Below are positions 1-6,341 of a DNA stretch of 32,598 nt, piece by piece; positions within the stretch are counted from its first letter, which is position 1, and each line of letters starts with the position of its first letter. A program made the position numbers and the translations under genes. Origin of the DNA: a virus; IMG/VR virus record IMGVR_UViG_3300031553_000021, positions 1 to 32,598 of that record; one strand, written 5' to 3'. The notes below the pieces were generated by a model. It saw only the letters and a program-made list of their open reading frames with translations, searched no databases and was not told the DNA's origin.

Positions 1-53
1 TAGATCCGAACATATTATCAAATACCATCCCAACATAGGAGTAGCAACAAGAT

Positions 54-722
54 TTGGAAACAACTTGGCCACCTAAAGGTATTGATTGGTATTACTACGA
101 TAACTACACGGCAATAGCATGTGATGACTGCTTGCGTGTCATGCCCCACCTTGAGCCTGTTGATTTGGTGCTGACAGACCCGCCGTATGGGATAGATTAT
201 CAATCCGCCAGGCGGATTGAGTGGCAAAGAAAACCAAAAATTGCAGGTGATGATGGTGAATACCCTGGATGGTTATTCTCATTAAATCCAGCAATAGCTT
301 TAATGGTTTGGTGTAGGTGGGATATTCTACCAAAACTTCCTTTACCAAAGTCTTTTATTGTATGGGATAAAATGAATCATTCTATGGGTGATTTAAAACA
401 TGAATTTGGAAGGCAATGGGAAGCGTGTGCCTTTTATCCTGGTCAAAACCACCGATTCATAAAAAGACCTACAGATATTATACGCTGTCCACGAGTTCCC
501 CCCGAACAATTATTACACCCTAATGAAAAACCTGTTGGAGCAGTCCTACCATTAATAAAAGCACACCCAGATTGCACCATCCTTGACCCCTTCATGGGCA
601 GTGGCACTACCCTTGTAGCAGCTAAACAGCTTAGACGTAAAAGCATAGGCATAGAGATAGAACAGAAATACTGCGACATTGCAATCCAACGTCTTAAACA
701 GGAGCCAATACCGTTTAAATGA
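54..722 (+). CDS. DNA methyltransferase (N4-cytosine/N6-adenine type)
   Basis: This 222-residue protein would transfer a methyl group from S-adenosylmethionine to an exocyclic amino group in DNA. The catalytic motif TDPPYGIDY lies near residue 41. The AdoMet-binding motif ILDPFMGSGTTLVAA lies near residue 175, followed by IGIEIE. This order (catalytic motif first) is that of beta-class enzymes of the N6_N4_Mtase family. I use the TTG at 54, because an in-frame stop lies at 36-38 and AGGAG ends about 11 bases upstream of it. The next gene follows within about 20 bases. No restriction partner is visible, so it is probably an orphan phage enzyme that protects or marks phage DNA. The target sequence cannot be read from the protein. 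Confidence 0.9.
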   Translation: METTWPPKGIDWYYYDNYTAIACDDCLRVMPHLEPVDLVLTDPPYGIDYQSARRIEWQRKPKIAGDDGEYPGWLFSLNPAIALMVWCRWDILPKLPLPKSFIVWDKMNHSMGDLKHEFGRQWEACAFYPGQNHRFIKRPTDIIRCPRVPPEQLLHPNEKPVGAVLPLIKAHPDCTILDPFMGSGTTLVAAKQLRRKSIGIEIEQKYCDIAIQRLKQEPIPFK

Positions 723-742
723 CGAGCAGCGAGGCTAATAAA

Positions 743-1054
743 ATGAAAGAATATCCAACAGCTAAAGAATTAGAAACAATTAAAAACTGGGATTTTACTA
801 AACAATCACTTGATGATTTTTTGTGTTTTGTTGAATCAATTTGGAAATATGCCGATATAGGATTTTTTAAATTAACTGGAACCCGAGTTTTAAAATTGGA
901 ACTTCACACAGGCGGTTGGTCAGGGAATGAAGATACCATCTCAATAATACAAGATAATGATATTTTCTGGATGATGTGTTGGGAAAAATCCCTTCGTGGA
1001 GGCCATTATTATTTTAAAATCAGAAGGAAATTATTTAAATGGACCCAACCTTAA
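743..1054 (+). CDS. Hypothetical phage protein
   Basis: A protein of about 103 residues that I do not recognise. It is rich in aromatic residues and lysine, with several Trp in its second half, and looks soluble. I chose the ATG at 743 because GAGG sits 8 bases upstream. An ATG at 719 in the same frame overlaps the methyltransferase stop (ATGA) and would add eight residues, but it has no close ribosome site. It belongs to the same tightly packed, AT-rich rightward run as its neighbours. Confidence 0.6.
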   Translation: MKEYPTAKELETIKNWDFTKQSLDDFLCFVESIWKYADIGFFKLTGTRVLKLELHTGGWSGNEDTISIIQDNDIFWMMCWEKSLRGGHYYFKIRRKLFKWTQP

Positions 1055-1067
1055 AAGGAAATCAACC

Positions 1068-1322
1068 ATGAGAACATGTCAGAGATGTAGAAACGAATTG
1101 CCTGAATCAGCTTTCATATCCGAAGGCACTAATTATTATCTGCACCATGTATGCAATCGGTGCAGGGACCTTATGAATCAGAGAATGGATTACTTGATCG
1201 GCGCCGATAAAGCATTTCATCATTCAGTGGGGGCGGATTATGAAACCACAGTATTATATAGGGATTTTCTCTTAGGCGAGCATGTAAATGCAGAGAATTT
1301 ATTTTATAAGGAGACCTCATGA
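1068..1322 (+). CDS. Small four-cysteine zinc-finger-like protein
   Basis: An 84-residue protein starting MRTCQRCRNELPESAF, with a second CNRC motif near residue 27. The spacing C-x2-C ... C-x2-C is that of a small zinc ribbon, usual in phage-encoded nucleic-acid or protein-binding accessory proteins. The start at 1068 is preceded by AAAAGGAA and gives a protein beginning at the first cysteine motif. A longer frame from 996 would lie within the upstream gene. The stop overlaps the next start (ATGA), implying translational coupling. The function is unknown. Confidence 0.6.
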   Translation: MRTCQRCRNELPESAFISEGTNYYLHHVCNRCRDLMNQRMDYLIGADKAFHHSVGADYETTVLYRDFLLGEHVNAENLFYKETS

Positions 1323-1432
1323 CCATAAACGCAATACTATTCTTGATTGGCATCTTGCTTACCCCTTTTGCTTTTTTATATTATGGTATTAAGGGAACTT
1401 TGACTTGGTGGAAAGGATTTTTGTGGAGATGA
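1319..1432 (+). CDS. 37-residue membrane peptide
   Basis: A very short frame, beginning at the ATG that overlaps the previous stop. The first half is strongly hydrophobic (AILFLIGILLTPFAFLYYG), enough for one membrane helix. It ends in a short basic, Trp-rich tail. Both ends overlap neighbouring genes by four bases, which fits a real coupled gene rather than chance. The role is unknown. Confidence 0.5.
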   Translation: MTINAILFLIGILLTPFAFLYYGIKGTLTWWKGFLWR

Positions 1433-1968
1433 ATATTAATCTTGTAACCGATGCCAAACCAAAGCTTGGAGATAAAAAAAGAGGTCAAGAAATTGGCAAA
1501 ACTCGTGGTCAATTATATTTTTGGTTAGCATGTAAAAATTGTGGAAAAGAACGTTGGGTAGCCAGAAGCCAAATACAAGACAAAAGATATATAGGTTGGT
1601 GTCGTAAATGTGGAAATTACAGAAATGGCGTACTTCAAGGGCGTAAAAATAAAAAGACAGGAAGAAGGATAAACACTACTGGATATGTTGAAATCTTAAT
1701 TAATAAAGATAATCCTTATTATTTAATGGCCGAGAAATCAGGATATATTAAAGAACATAGATTAGTTATGGCTCAAAAACTTGGTAGATTATTAAAATCA
1801 AATGAACTTGTTCACCATATAAACGGAAATAAACAAAATAACAATATAGATAATTTAACCTTAGAAAACAAAAATACACATGGCTTGAGATATGCTGATG
1901 CTTATAAAGATGGATACTTAAAGGGTTATATAGATGCGATTGAAGGAAAAAAATGCGAATTAATTTAA
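1429..1968 (+). CDS. HNH endonuclease-like protein with N-terminal zinc ribbon
   Basis: A protein of 179 residues. Near residues 35-60 it has two cysteine pairs (CKNCG and CRKCG), a DNA-binding zinc ribbon. The C-terminal half has an HNH_3-type core, EHRLVMA followed by LVHHINGNKQNNNIDNL, giving the paired His and Asn of the beta-beta-alpha metal fold. Such proteins in phages are free-standing homing nucleases or packaging-associated nickases. A position between early genes fits a homing nuclease. The ATG at 1429 overlaps the previous stop, and AAAGGA lies upstream. It overlaps the next gene by 16 bases. Confidence 0.8.
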   Translation: MNINLVTDAKPKLGDKKRGQEIGKTRGQLYFWLACKNCGKERWVARSQIQDKRYIGWCRKCGNYRNGVLQGRKNKKTGRRINTTGYVEILINKDNPYYLMAEKSGYIKEHRLVMAQKLGRLLKSNELVHHINGNKQNNNIDNLTLENKNTHGLRYADAYKDGYLKGYIDAIEGKKCELI

Positions 1969-2789
1969 TTTCTGATTGCAAGTACCATAATTTAGCGCTA
2001 ATGAAATTTTCTACTTATTATAAAGAAAGAGGCGATCAAATCTATCTCAATGGTACTGGGTTTTTTGATATGACAATAGGTTCATGGCTCTTTACTTGGA
2101 GCCAAAAACAACCAACTGATTTAGAGGGAGGCCCTGGAATAAATCCAACTATAAAAAATGAATGGTGTGACACATTAAAACCCGATTATGATTTATTTCC
2201 TATTGATTATTCTTTGGGCTTTACATGGTCATATTGCCCTCGTAAATGTCCCTTTTGTATAGTACCCCTTCAGAATAATCCCAAAGAACATCATTCAATA
2301 TGGGATTTTCACGACTCCAAATTTAAAAAGATATGCCTGCTTAACAATAATACCTTTTCAGATCCCCAATGGAGACAAACCTTTGAGGAAATATGGGATG
2401 CTAATTTGATTGTGAGAGATGAAAATGGATATGATTTAAGATTATTAGATGATGAGAAAGCAAAGGCATTACATAAAACTAAATGGTCAACACCATTACA
2501 TTTTGCCTGGGATTTAATGAAAGATGAAAAGGAGATCCGGCGAGGTCTTGATTTATTAACAAAACATAATCTTCGAACTACAAGCAACGGTGTTTATGTG
2601 CTAATTGGATTTAATACTACAGTGGAAAATGACATTTATAGATGCCAAGTGATTGATGATTTTGGTTTAACACCTTACCCAATGCCTTTTAATCGAACGT
2701 CCCAAGAAATGAAATTTAAACGGTTTATAAATCTCCATTATTATAGGCAATATCCAACCATTAAAGCGGCATGGGAAAATTATAAATGA
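1953..2789 (+). CDS. Radical SAM-like protein
   Basis: A protein of 278 residues with a CPRKCPFC motif near residue 97, matching the C-x3-C-x2-C ligands for the 4Fe-4S cluster of radical S-adenosylmethionine enzymes. The N-terminal 90 residues resemble the region that precedes the radical domain in the B12-binding group. The remainder is shorter than a full TIM barrel and only loosely conserved to my eye. The start is supported by GAAGGA just upstream. Phages carry such enzymes for nucleotide or DNA base modification, or as unexplained metabolic genes. The substrate cannot be told. The family call rests mainly on the cysteine motif. Confidence 0.65.
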   Translation: MRINLISDCKYHNLALMKFSTYYKERGDQIYLNGTGFFDMTIGSWLFTWSQKQPTDLEGGPGINPTIKNEWCDTLKPDYDLFPIDYSLGFTWSYCPRKCPFCIVPLQNNPKEHHSIWDFHDSKFKKICLLNNNTFSDPQWRQTFEEIWDANLIVRDENGYDLRLLDDEKAKALHKTKWSTPLHFAWDLMKDEKEIRRGLDLLTKHNLRTTSNGVYVLIGFNTTVENDIYRCQVIDDFGLTPYPMPFNRTSQEMKFKRFINLHYYRQYPTIKAAWENYK

Positions 2790-2823
2790 TAAGCGGCGAG
2801 GTTAAAATGAGGAGGAGGTTAAT

Positions 2824-3246
2824 ATGAGTATTTATTTTACAATCCCAGGTAAGCCGATAGCCAAGAAAAGGCCACGCTTTTATCGGAGAGGCAATTATGT
2901 AGGTGTCTATAATGACCAGCAAACAGAAGAAGGCCGTTGGCTATGGGAAGCGAAACAAGAACTAATTAAGCAAGGTATTTCAAAATTAATTGAAGGGCCT
3001 GTCATCTTAAAAGTCTCTTTTATTATGCCTATTCCTAAAAATACACCTAAGAAGATATTAAAAGAATTAAAGGATAGCAAAGTAATGTGGCATGACAAAC
3101 GTCCTGATTTGGATAATCTAATCAAATTTGTAAAAGATTGTTTAAATAATCTCTTATATAAAGATGATAGCCAGGTTTGTTATATTGCAGCCATGAAAGT
3201 ATATGGATTAGAAGCAGCTACCCAAGTCGAAATTGAGGAGATATGA
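2824..3246 (+). CDS. rusA: RusA-family Holliday junction resolvase
   Basis: A protein of 140 residues, the usual length for RusA. It cuts four-way DNA junctions formed during recombination or replication of phage DNA, as a homodimer needing magnesium. The N-terminal IPGKPIAKKRPRF and the acidic signature KRPDLDNLIKFVKDCLN (around residues 93-110, with the metal-binding aspartates) are diagnostic, followed by a second acidic KDDSQV. A strong AGGAGGAGG precedes the ATG. In transposable phages it may help resolve branched products. It closes the AT-rich early run. Confidence 0.9.
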   Translation: MSIYFTIPGKPIAKKRPRFYRRGNYVGVYNDQQTEEGRWLWEAKQELIKQGISKLIEGPVILKVSFIMPIPKNTPKKILKELKDSKVMWHDKRPDLDNLIKFVKDCLNNLLYKDDSQVCYIAAMKVYGLEAATQVEIEEI

Positions 3247-3317
3247 AAATATACATTGCTTCAAGTTGGAAAAACCACCTAAACGGGTACATCTTGGTAG
3301 AGAGTTTGAGCCGGTAA
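3243..3317 (+). pseudogene. Deoxyribosyltransferase-like gene stub
   Basis: A 24-residue frame overlaps the rusA stop (ATGA). It starts MKIYIASSWKN, the characteristic opening of phage nucleoside 2-deoxyribosyltransferase-like proteins. The rest of that domain is missing: after residue 11 the sequence no longer resembles the family and soon stops. It looks like the 5' end of a gene whose body was lost when the downstream leftward module arrived. A short match of this kind could be chance. Confidence 0.4.
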
Positions 3318-3404
3318 GACGGAAAGTTAGAACGATCTTTGAAAACTGAATATTTGGTTTTACGAAATCTCTCTCACGGTAAAGATTTGAGAGAGTAATG
3401 AGGT
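3277..3404. other. Unexplained non-coding stretch
   Basis: No convincing gene. It holds a short inverted repeat (CTCTCTC at 3370-3376 with GAGAGAG at 3389-3395) around a 12-base loop, and several purine-rich turns. It separates the deoxyribosyltransferase stub from the leftward unit and may be the scar of an insertion or a small structured RNA. I cannot assign it. Confidence 0.3.
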
Positions 3405-3436
3405 AAAAAAAGCCCCCAGGTTGGGAGGCCTGGGGG
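3405..3436 (-). terminator. Rho-independent terminator of the leftward pair
   Basis: On the minus strand a GC stem (CCCCCAGG with CCTGGGGG around a short loop) is followed by a run of seven T. It lies 10 bases beyond the stop of the leftward gene ending at 3446, exactly where its terminator is expected. Confidence 0.85.
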
Positions 3437-3445
3437 TGATGGGGG

Positions 3446-3754
3446 TTAGGCAACATACTTAGTGATTAACTCTAATATAATGCCCTGCATCGATTTGTTT
3501 TCTTGTGCTGCTTTGATTTTAAGGGCTTGGCGAATAGATAAGGGTACAATCCGGATTATGATTGCAGACTCTTTTTCGTCACCTTCCTCCTTGTGGGTTT
3601 TGGCGGCCCAGTCCTGGGGGCAGCTCATGATTGATGCTCCAACTCGCAAGGCATATACGCCCGCGGTCGACAAACAAACATTGCCATATACCCCGGCCTG
3701 GTGTTTGGCCGGGTGCTCATACAAGCCTATCGATTTCCATTTGTCGTGTGCCAT
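3446..3754 (-). CDS. Small protein with C-terminal ribbon-helix-helix-like domain
   Basis: A protein of 102 residues. The last 40 residues (ESAIIIRIVPLSIRQALKI onward, then SMQGIILELITKYVA) have the strand-helix-helix pattern of Arc/MetJ ribbon-helix-helix DNA-binding proteins. The N-terminal 60 residues are not recognised. I use the ATG at 3754, which has AAAGGA nine bases upstream. An ATG at 3817 overlapping the upstream gene is the alternative. It is the second gene of a leftward pair with its own promoter and terminator, so it may autoregulate the pair. Toxin-antitoxin or moron function is possible but not shown. Confidence 0.6.
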   Translation of the reverse strand: MAHDKWKSIGLYEHPAKHQAGVYGNVCLSTAGVYALRVGASIMSCPQDWAAKTHKEEGDEKESAIIIRIVPLSIRQALKIKAAQENKSMQGIILELITKYVA

Positions 3755-3800
3755 GACATTAAGTCCTTTCCCGCGTGTCGGATGCGCGGCCCCCAGTGAA

Positions 3801-4148
3801 TTAATATATTGTATCATCTCTATCCATCTCTTCGGTGAGCGTGAGGCCTCTAGGGCTTCTCCACTCGTTAATATGGACGTCCGTATTTATAGGGGCGGGT
3901 GGGGGGGCTGCTCCAAATTTACCGTTAATTTTGGCGTCAGCTATCAGGGCATCACAATCGATACCGTCTAGCATACCACAATCACACCGCCCACCCATCT
4001 TGGTGACTTGGCTGCAACCATCAGCATGCTTGCCGAGCGGGGCACACATGCCATATTGCGTATCAACACTAATCCTGCGACCATCATCTATAATAGCGAT
4101 TGTCTCGTTGTATTGTCCGGTCATTGTGTGCTCGTATTTAATTTCCAT
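3801..4148 (-). CDS. Hypothetical protein, first gene of leftward pair
   Basis: A protein of 115 residues that I do not recognise. It has a cysteine cluster in its middle (YGMCAPLG, ADGCSQ and GRCDCGMLDGIDC), which could bind a metal. The start at 4148 follows AAGGAG by a few bases and lies behind a clear promoter. Codons further upstream in frame fall within the promoter and are not coding. It is followed by the ribbon-helix-helix gene. The same promoter and leader type drives the first gene of the two leftward pairs in the cassette array. Confidence 0.6.
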   Translation of the reverse strand: MEIKYEHTMTGQYNETIAIIDDGRRISVDTQYGMCAPLGKHADGCSQVTKMGGRCDCGMLDGIDCDALIADAKINGKFGAAPPPAPINTDVHINEWRSPRGLTLTEEMDRDDTIY

Positions 4149-4194
4149 TTTGCTCTCCTTGTTATATGTTTGTTTTGTTATCATCTTGATTACT

Positions 4195-4222
4195 ATTATA
4201 ATCATTACAATCAACTTGTCAA
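4195..4222 (-). promoter_or_regulatory. Sigma70-type promoter of leftward pair
   Basis: Minus strand TTGACA (4222-4217), 16-base spacer, TATAAT (4200-4195): both hexamers are perfect. It sits about 50 bases upstream of the start at 4148. It is one of three related promoters in the window (others at 5975 and 6670). Confidence 0.85.
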
Positions 4223-4302
4223 GAAAAAAATGCACTTTTTTTTAAAAAAGTGAAAAAAGATTGCAGTGATTTCAATAGGCTACAAAGGGGTAAAAAATAA
4301 TT
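4215..4302. repeat. AT-rich leader repeat, copy 1
   Basis: The stretch upstream of the promoter (GTCAAGAAAAAAATGCA, then T- and A-runs, ending GTAAAAAATAATT) is closely matched at 5996-6085 and in part at 6691-6735. Each copy sits directly behind a leftward promoter. It may carry an UP-element or a transcription-blocking A/T tract. It marks the three leftward units as related although their genes differ. Confidence 0.6.
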
Positions 4303-4316
4303 GATGATTACAATGA

Positions 4317-4331
4317 TTACAATGATTGTAA
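4317..4331. promoter_or_regulatory. Operator-like palindrome TTACAA-TGA-TTGTAA
   Basis: A perfect six-base dyad with a three-base centre, in a stretch where ATTACAATG is also repeated. It lies between the leftward promoter and the rightward gene starting at 4369. A related TTGTAA also lies in the promoter at 4195-4222. It is a plausible repressor site for divergent control. No binding protein can be named. Confidence 0.4.
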
Positions 4332-4368
4332 CAAAGCACAGACATCTAATAAAAGTAGGGGTCTATAA

Positions 4369-4665
4369 GTGATTGATATTGTTGATAAAATAAAGGCAGG
4401 AAAAAAGATCGAGGCAAAGAATGGGCATTTTGAGCAAAAAGCCCATAATATCAATAATATCAATAACTTACATAAGGACATGGAGCGTTTTAAAAAAATC
4501 ACAGGTAGGAATACAAAGGCCCCTCAACGATCGTTGATTGTGGGGCAAATATGGGACTCCATAAAAATTAAAGAAGGTTCACTGTTTAAGGTTCACCGTT
4601 CAAAGCCCTTCGACTCCGCTCAAGGCCATGAGCATGTCGAATGGGTTAAAACCGTGAACCTCTGA
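4369..4665 (+). CDS. Hypothetical phage protein with repeat-derived C-terminus
   Basis: A protein of 98 residues starting at GTG, with TAGGGG about eight bases upstream. Residues 1-68 look like a normal, lysine-rich soluble phage protein. From about residue 69 the frame runs into an intergenic repeat: the tail FKVHRSKPFDSAQGHEHVEW is the translation of a genome-wide repeat family, not a conserved domain. The original stop was probably lost. Function is unknown. Confidence 0.45.
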   Translation: MIDIVDKIKAGKKIEAKNGHFEQKAHNINNINNLHKDMERFKKITGRNTKAPQRSLIVGQIWDSIKIKEGSLFKVHRSKPFDSAQGHEHVEWVKTVNL

Positions 4666-4717
4666 ACGTTGCCCGCCAAAGGCGGGTAAAAACCCTGAAC
4701 CTGCCGACTGAAAGGAG
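4574..4717. repeat. GTTCA/TGAAC repeat with nested TCGACTCCGCTCA element
   Basis: Alternating GGTTCACCGTTCA-type and GTGAACCTCTGAAC-type units form a long imperfect palindrome. Nested inside (4606-4644) is the element from CCCTTCGACTCCG to GTCGAATGGG, with inverted ends. A small CCCGCC-AAA-GGCGGG hairpin follows near 4671. The unit ends in a strong AAAGGAGG that serves the gene at 4724. Confidence 0.8.
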
Positions 4718-4723
4718 GCATAC

Positions 4724-5395
4724 ATGAAAATCGAAGACATGGGCATAGACCCGCACACAGGCGAGCATACCTGGGAGCTGACAAAGGCGGAGGCATCGAT
4801 GATGGCGGCTCTTTTGCAACACCATATGGAGAATAGGATTTCTGCAGAGGAGCTGGCGGTGCAATGGCGAGAGCGCATCGGGTACCTGAGACCCTCGTAT
4901 AATGAGTACCAGCGACGAATTGAGATATGGAAGCGGGAGGTGCGATCTATGGTGAATCATCTGGTGATCGATCACGACCAGCCGATCTTGAGCGCGGCCG
5001 GGCCCGGCGGGGGATACTGGATTGAGGAGAATGAGGCAGAGGCCGATGTGTTCTACGAGACCTTCAGGCGCCGGGCCATGACCGGTCTCACCAAGGCGGC
5101 GAGAGGCAAACAGGCCGTGCTGGCAGATATGGTCAAGCAGCTCACATTCGAGTTTGAGGATCTCAAAATGCCGAGACCTGCCCTGGCGGCAAAGATCAGA
5201 CCCGGAATGGACTCAGCGCCGGTGGTGATGGTTTCGACCTTCCTCGATAAAATGACAAAGGAGCCTGAAAAGTATGCCAATGAGCTGAAACTTTTGCGTG
5301 ACAAATTCGGGAAAGTATTGTTACCTAAAGAGATGTTCGGGGAGATCCAGGAGCTGTCACATAAATTGAGCGGACTCCTTGAAAAAGTGGCATAA
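4724..5395 (+). CDS. Phage winged-helix-like replication/regulatory protein
   Basis: A protein of 223 residues. Residues 40-110 contain a stretch seen in phage proteins next to RusA: SMVNHLVIDHDQPILSAAG, then GGYWIEENEAEADVFYETFR and RRAMTGL. This fits a small winged-helix domain, in which an N-terminal helix is followed by a beta hairpin with GGGYW. The C-terminal half is helical, predicted coiled coil, rich in Lys, Glu and Leu. It may be a replication or regulatory DNA-binding protein. The ATG at 4724 follows AAAGGAGG supplied by the repeat. It is the last rightward gene before the cassette array. Confidence 0.55.
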   Translation: MKIEDMGIDPHTGEHTWELTKAEASMMAALLQHHMENRISAEELAVQWRERIGYLRPSYNEYQRRIEIWKREVRSMVNHLVIDHDQPILSAAGPGGGYWIEENEAEADVFYETFRRRAMTGLTKAARGKQAVLADMVKQLTFEFEDLKMPRPALAAKIRPGMDSAPVVMVSTFLDKMTKEPEKYANELKLLRDKFGKVLLPKEMFGEIQELSHKLSGLLEKVA

Positions 5396-5422
5396 AAAAG
5401 ATTTTCCATATATCATAGCTGC

Positions 5423-5496
5423 TAATATACAGAATATTTTCTGGTTAATACTATGCGTTAATATACAGATTCTTTCCTGCTTAATACTATGCGTTA
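5423..5496. repeat. 36-bp tandem direct repeat at the start of the cassette array
   Basis: Two 38-base units with 36-base period (5423-5460 and 5459-5496) both begin TAATATACAGA and end TTAATACTATGCGTTA. They differ at a few central positions. The second unit runs straight into GTTAGGC at 5493-5499, which is a core crossover box and the left edge of the first cassette. Repeated sites next to a single GTTRRRY core recall an integron attI, or a secondary insertion site. That is inference. Confidence 0.6.
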
Positions 5497-5673
5497 GGCC
5501 GCTTTTTTGGGACGGCCAGGTTTTCGAGAGGAAACTAATTTGAGATCAGATTTTAAAATAATCCAGTCCCTGCCGACCTTGACGGCCGGTAGGCGACCGG
5601 ATTTGATAATGGCAAGCACCCGACGTGGGGAGACGCCGAGTGCTTTGGCGGCTTGGGTGGAATTAACAATCAT
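5494..5673 (-). CDS. Excisionase-like helix-turn-helix protein, copy A
   Basis: A protein of 59 residues. STQAAKALGVSPRRVLAI, then KSGRLPAVKVGRDWII, is the compact MerR/excisionase helix-turn-helix with wing, which binds DNA. A basic tail ends PGRPKKAA. I use the ATG at 5673, overlapping the end of the upstream gene with GGGGA before it. A longer upstream frame lies over that gene. Its stop codon TAA is TTA at 5494-5496 on the plus strand, inside the GTTAGGC core box. About 117 bases (5540-5656) are identical to the copy at 6208-6324. It may be a regulator of the pair or an excision accessory factor. Confidence 0.75.
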   Translation of the reverse strand: MIVNSTQAAKALGVSPRRVLAIIKSGRLPAVKVGRDWIILKSDLKLVSSRKPGRPKKAA

Positions 5674-5941
5674 AATAATCCCCAGCATCTGGAGCATTAT
5701 GATTAAAAGTTCCATCCTTTTTCCGTGGGGTAAGATCAAAATCAGCATCAGAACGGATGTTAAAATGTTTTTCACGAAACTGGTCAAGAGCAATATGCTG
5801 AGATCGGGGGACAATCCAAAATCGATTAATTCTATCCCATCTCGCTCCAGGTATTGTTCTGATATCATCAACAGCCTCTTTCCGATATGGGAAAATAACT
5901 CGAAAATTTCCATTTTCATCTTCCTTGATTGTTATATGCAT
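5663..5941 (-). CDS. HARP-like small protein
   Basis: A protein of 92 residues. It begins MHITIKEDENGNFRVIFPYR, and the segment IPGARWDRINRFWIVP matches the core of HARP-type domains (as at the N-terminus of SMARCAL1-like annealing helicases and in small stand-alone proteins), which bind forked DNA. No helicase follows here. A strong GGAGG precedes the ATG at 5941. A perfect-spacing promoter lies 34 bases further on. It is the first gene of the leftward pair in cassette A and is followed, overlapping, by the helix-turn-helix gene. Function in the cassette is unknown. Confidence 0.65.
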   Translation of the reverse strand: MHITIKEDENGNFRVIFPYRKEAVDDIRTIPGARWDRINRFWIVPRSQHIALDQFREKHFNIRSDADFDLTPRKKDGTFNHNAPDAGDYYDC

Positions 5942-5974
5942 TTTTTCCTCCTTTTTGATTGTTTGTTTGATTAT

Positions 5975-6003
5975 AATATACACCATGCGGACTAGTTTGT
6001 CAA
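5975..6003 (-). promoter_or_regulatory. Sigma70-type promoter of cassette A
   Basis: Minus strand TTGACA (6003-5998), 17-base spacer, TATATT (5980-5975). It drives the HARP-like gene from inside the cassette. The hexamers and flanks are nearly identical to the copy at 6670-6698. Reverse-oriented cassette genes with their own promoter are typical of sedentary integrons. Confidence 0.85.
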
Positions 6004-6085
6004 GAAAAAAATGCATGTTTTTTAAAAAAAATGAAAAAAACATTGTAATAATATCAACCACTTACAAGGTGCTAAAAAATAATTT
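5996..6085. repeat. AT-rich leader repeat, copy 2
   Basis: Matches the leader at 4215-4302, including GTCAAGAAAAAAATGCA and the closing CTAAAAAATAATT. It lies between the cassette A promoter and attC1. Confidence 0.6.
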
Positions 6086-6090
6086 AAAGC

Positions 6091-6164
6091 GGCCTAACAA
6101 AAGCATTCACTCTGACCTGTCAGGGGCTTCGCCCCTTCCAGGCAGGTGATGCTTAACGTTAGCC
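6091..6164 (+). repeat. attC site 1 (integron cassette recombination site)
   Basis: Left core GCCTAAC (6092-6098) and right core GTTAGCC (6158-6164). Inside them AAGCATTCAC pairs with GTGATGCTT with one extra unpaired base, the asymmetry used by integron integrases to choose the strand. A central AGGGGC-TTC-GCCCCT hairpin completes the cruciform. The stop codon of the leftward gene ending at 6159 lies in the right core. Confidence 0.85.
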
Positions 6165-6341
6165 TTTCTTCTTCGGGGGGCGACCGGGGACACGAATGGA
6201 AACTTTTTTGAGATCAGATTTTAAAATAATCCAGTCCCTGCCGACCTTGACGGCCGGTAGGCGACCGGATTTGATAATGGCAAGCACCCGACGTGGGGAG
6301 ACGCCGAGTGCTTTGGCGGCTTGGCATGAATTAAGAATCAT
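6159..6341 (-). CDS. Excisionase-like helix-turn-helix protein, copy B
   Basis: A protein of 60 residues. Its core (QAAKALGVSPRRVLAI onward) is encoded by DNA identical to copy A over about 117 bases. The N-terminal seven residues and the tail (VSIRVPGRPPKKKG) differ. I use the ATG at 6341, which overlaps the end of the upstream gene as in copy A. Its ribosome site is weak, so coupling is likely. TAA is formed by TTA inside the attC1 right core, as in copy A. Role: DNA-binding regulator or excision factor, inferred from the fold. Confidence 0.7.
   Translation of the reverse strand: MILNSCQAAKALGVSPRRVLAIIKSGRLPAVKVGRDWIILKSDLKKVSIRVPGRPPKKKG

Noticed and set aside
3462-4253. Long plus-strand frames opposite the leftward pair
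   Set aside because: They lie antisense to two genes with a clear promoter, ribosome sites and terminator, have no ribosome site of their own and translate to low-complexity hydrophobic text.
5423-5496. CRISPR-like direct repeats
   Set aside because: Only two units, directly adjoining and without spacers.
5674-5919. Longer start for helix-turn-helix copy A
   Set aside because: The extra 82 residues overlap the HARP-like gene in another frame, and copy B shows the conserved part starts at the short form.
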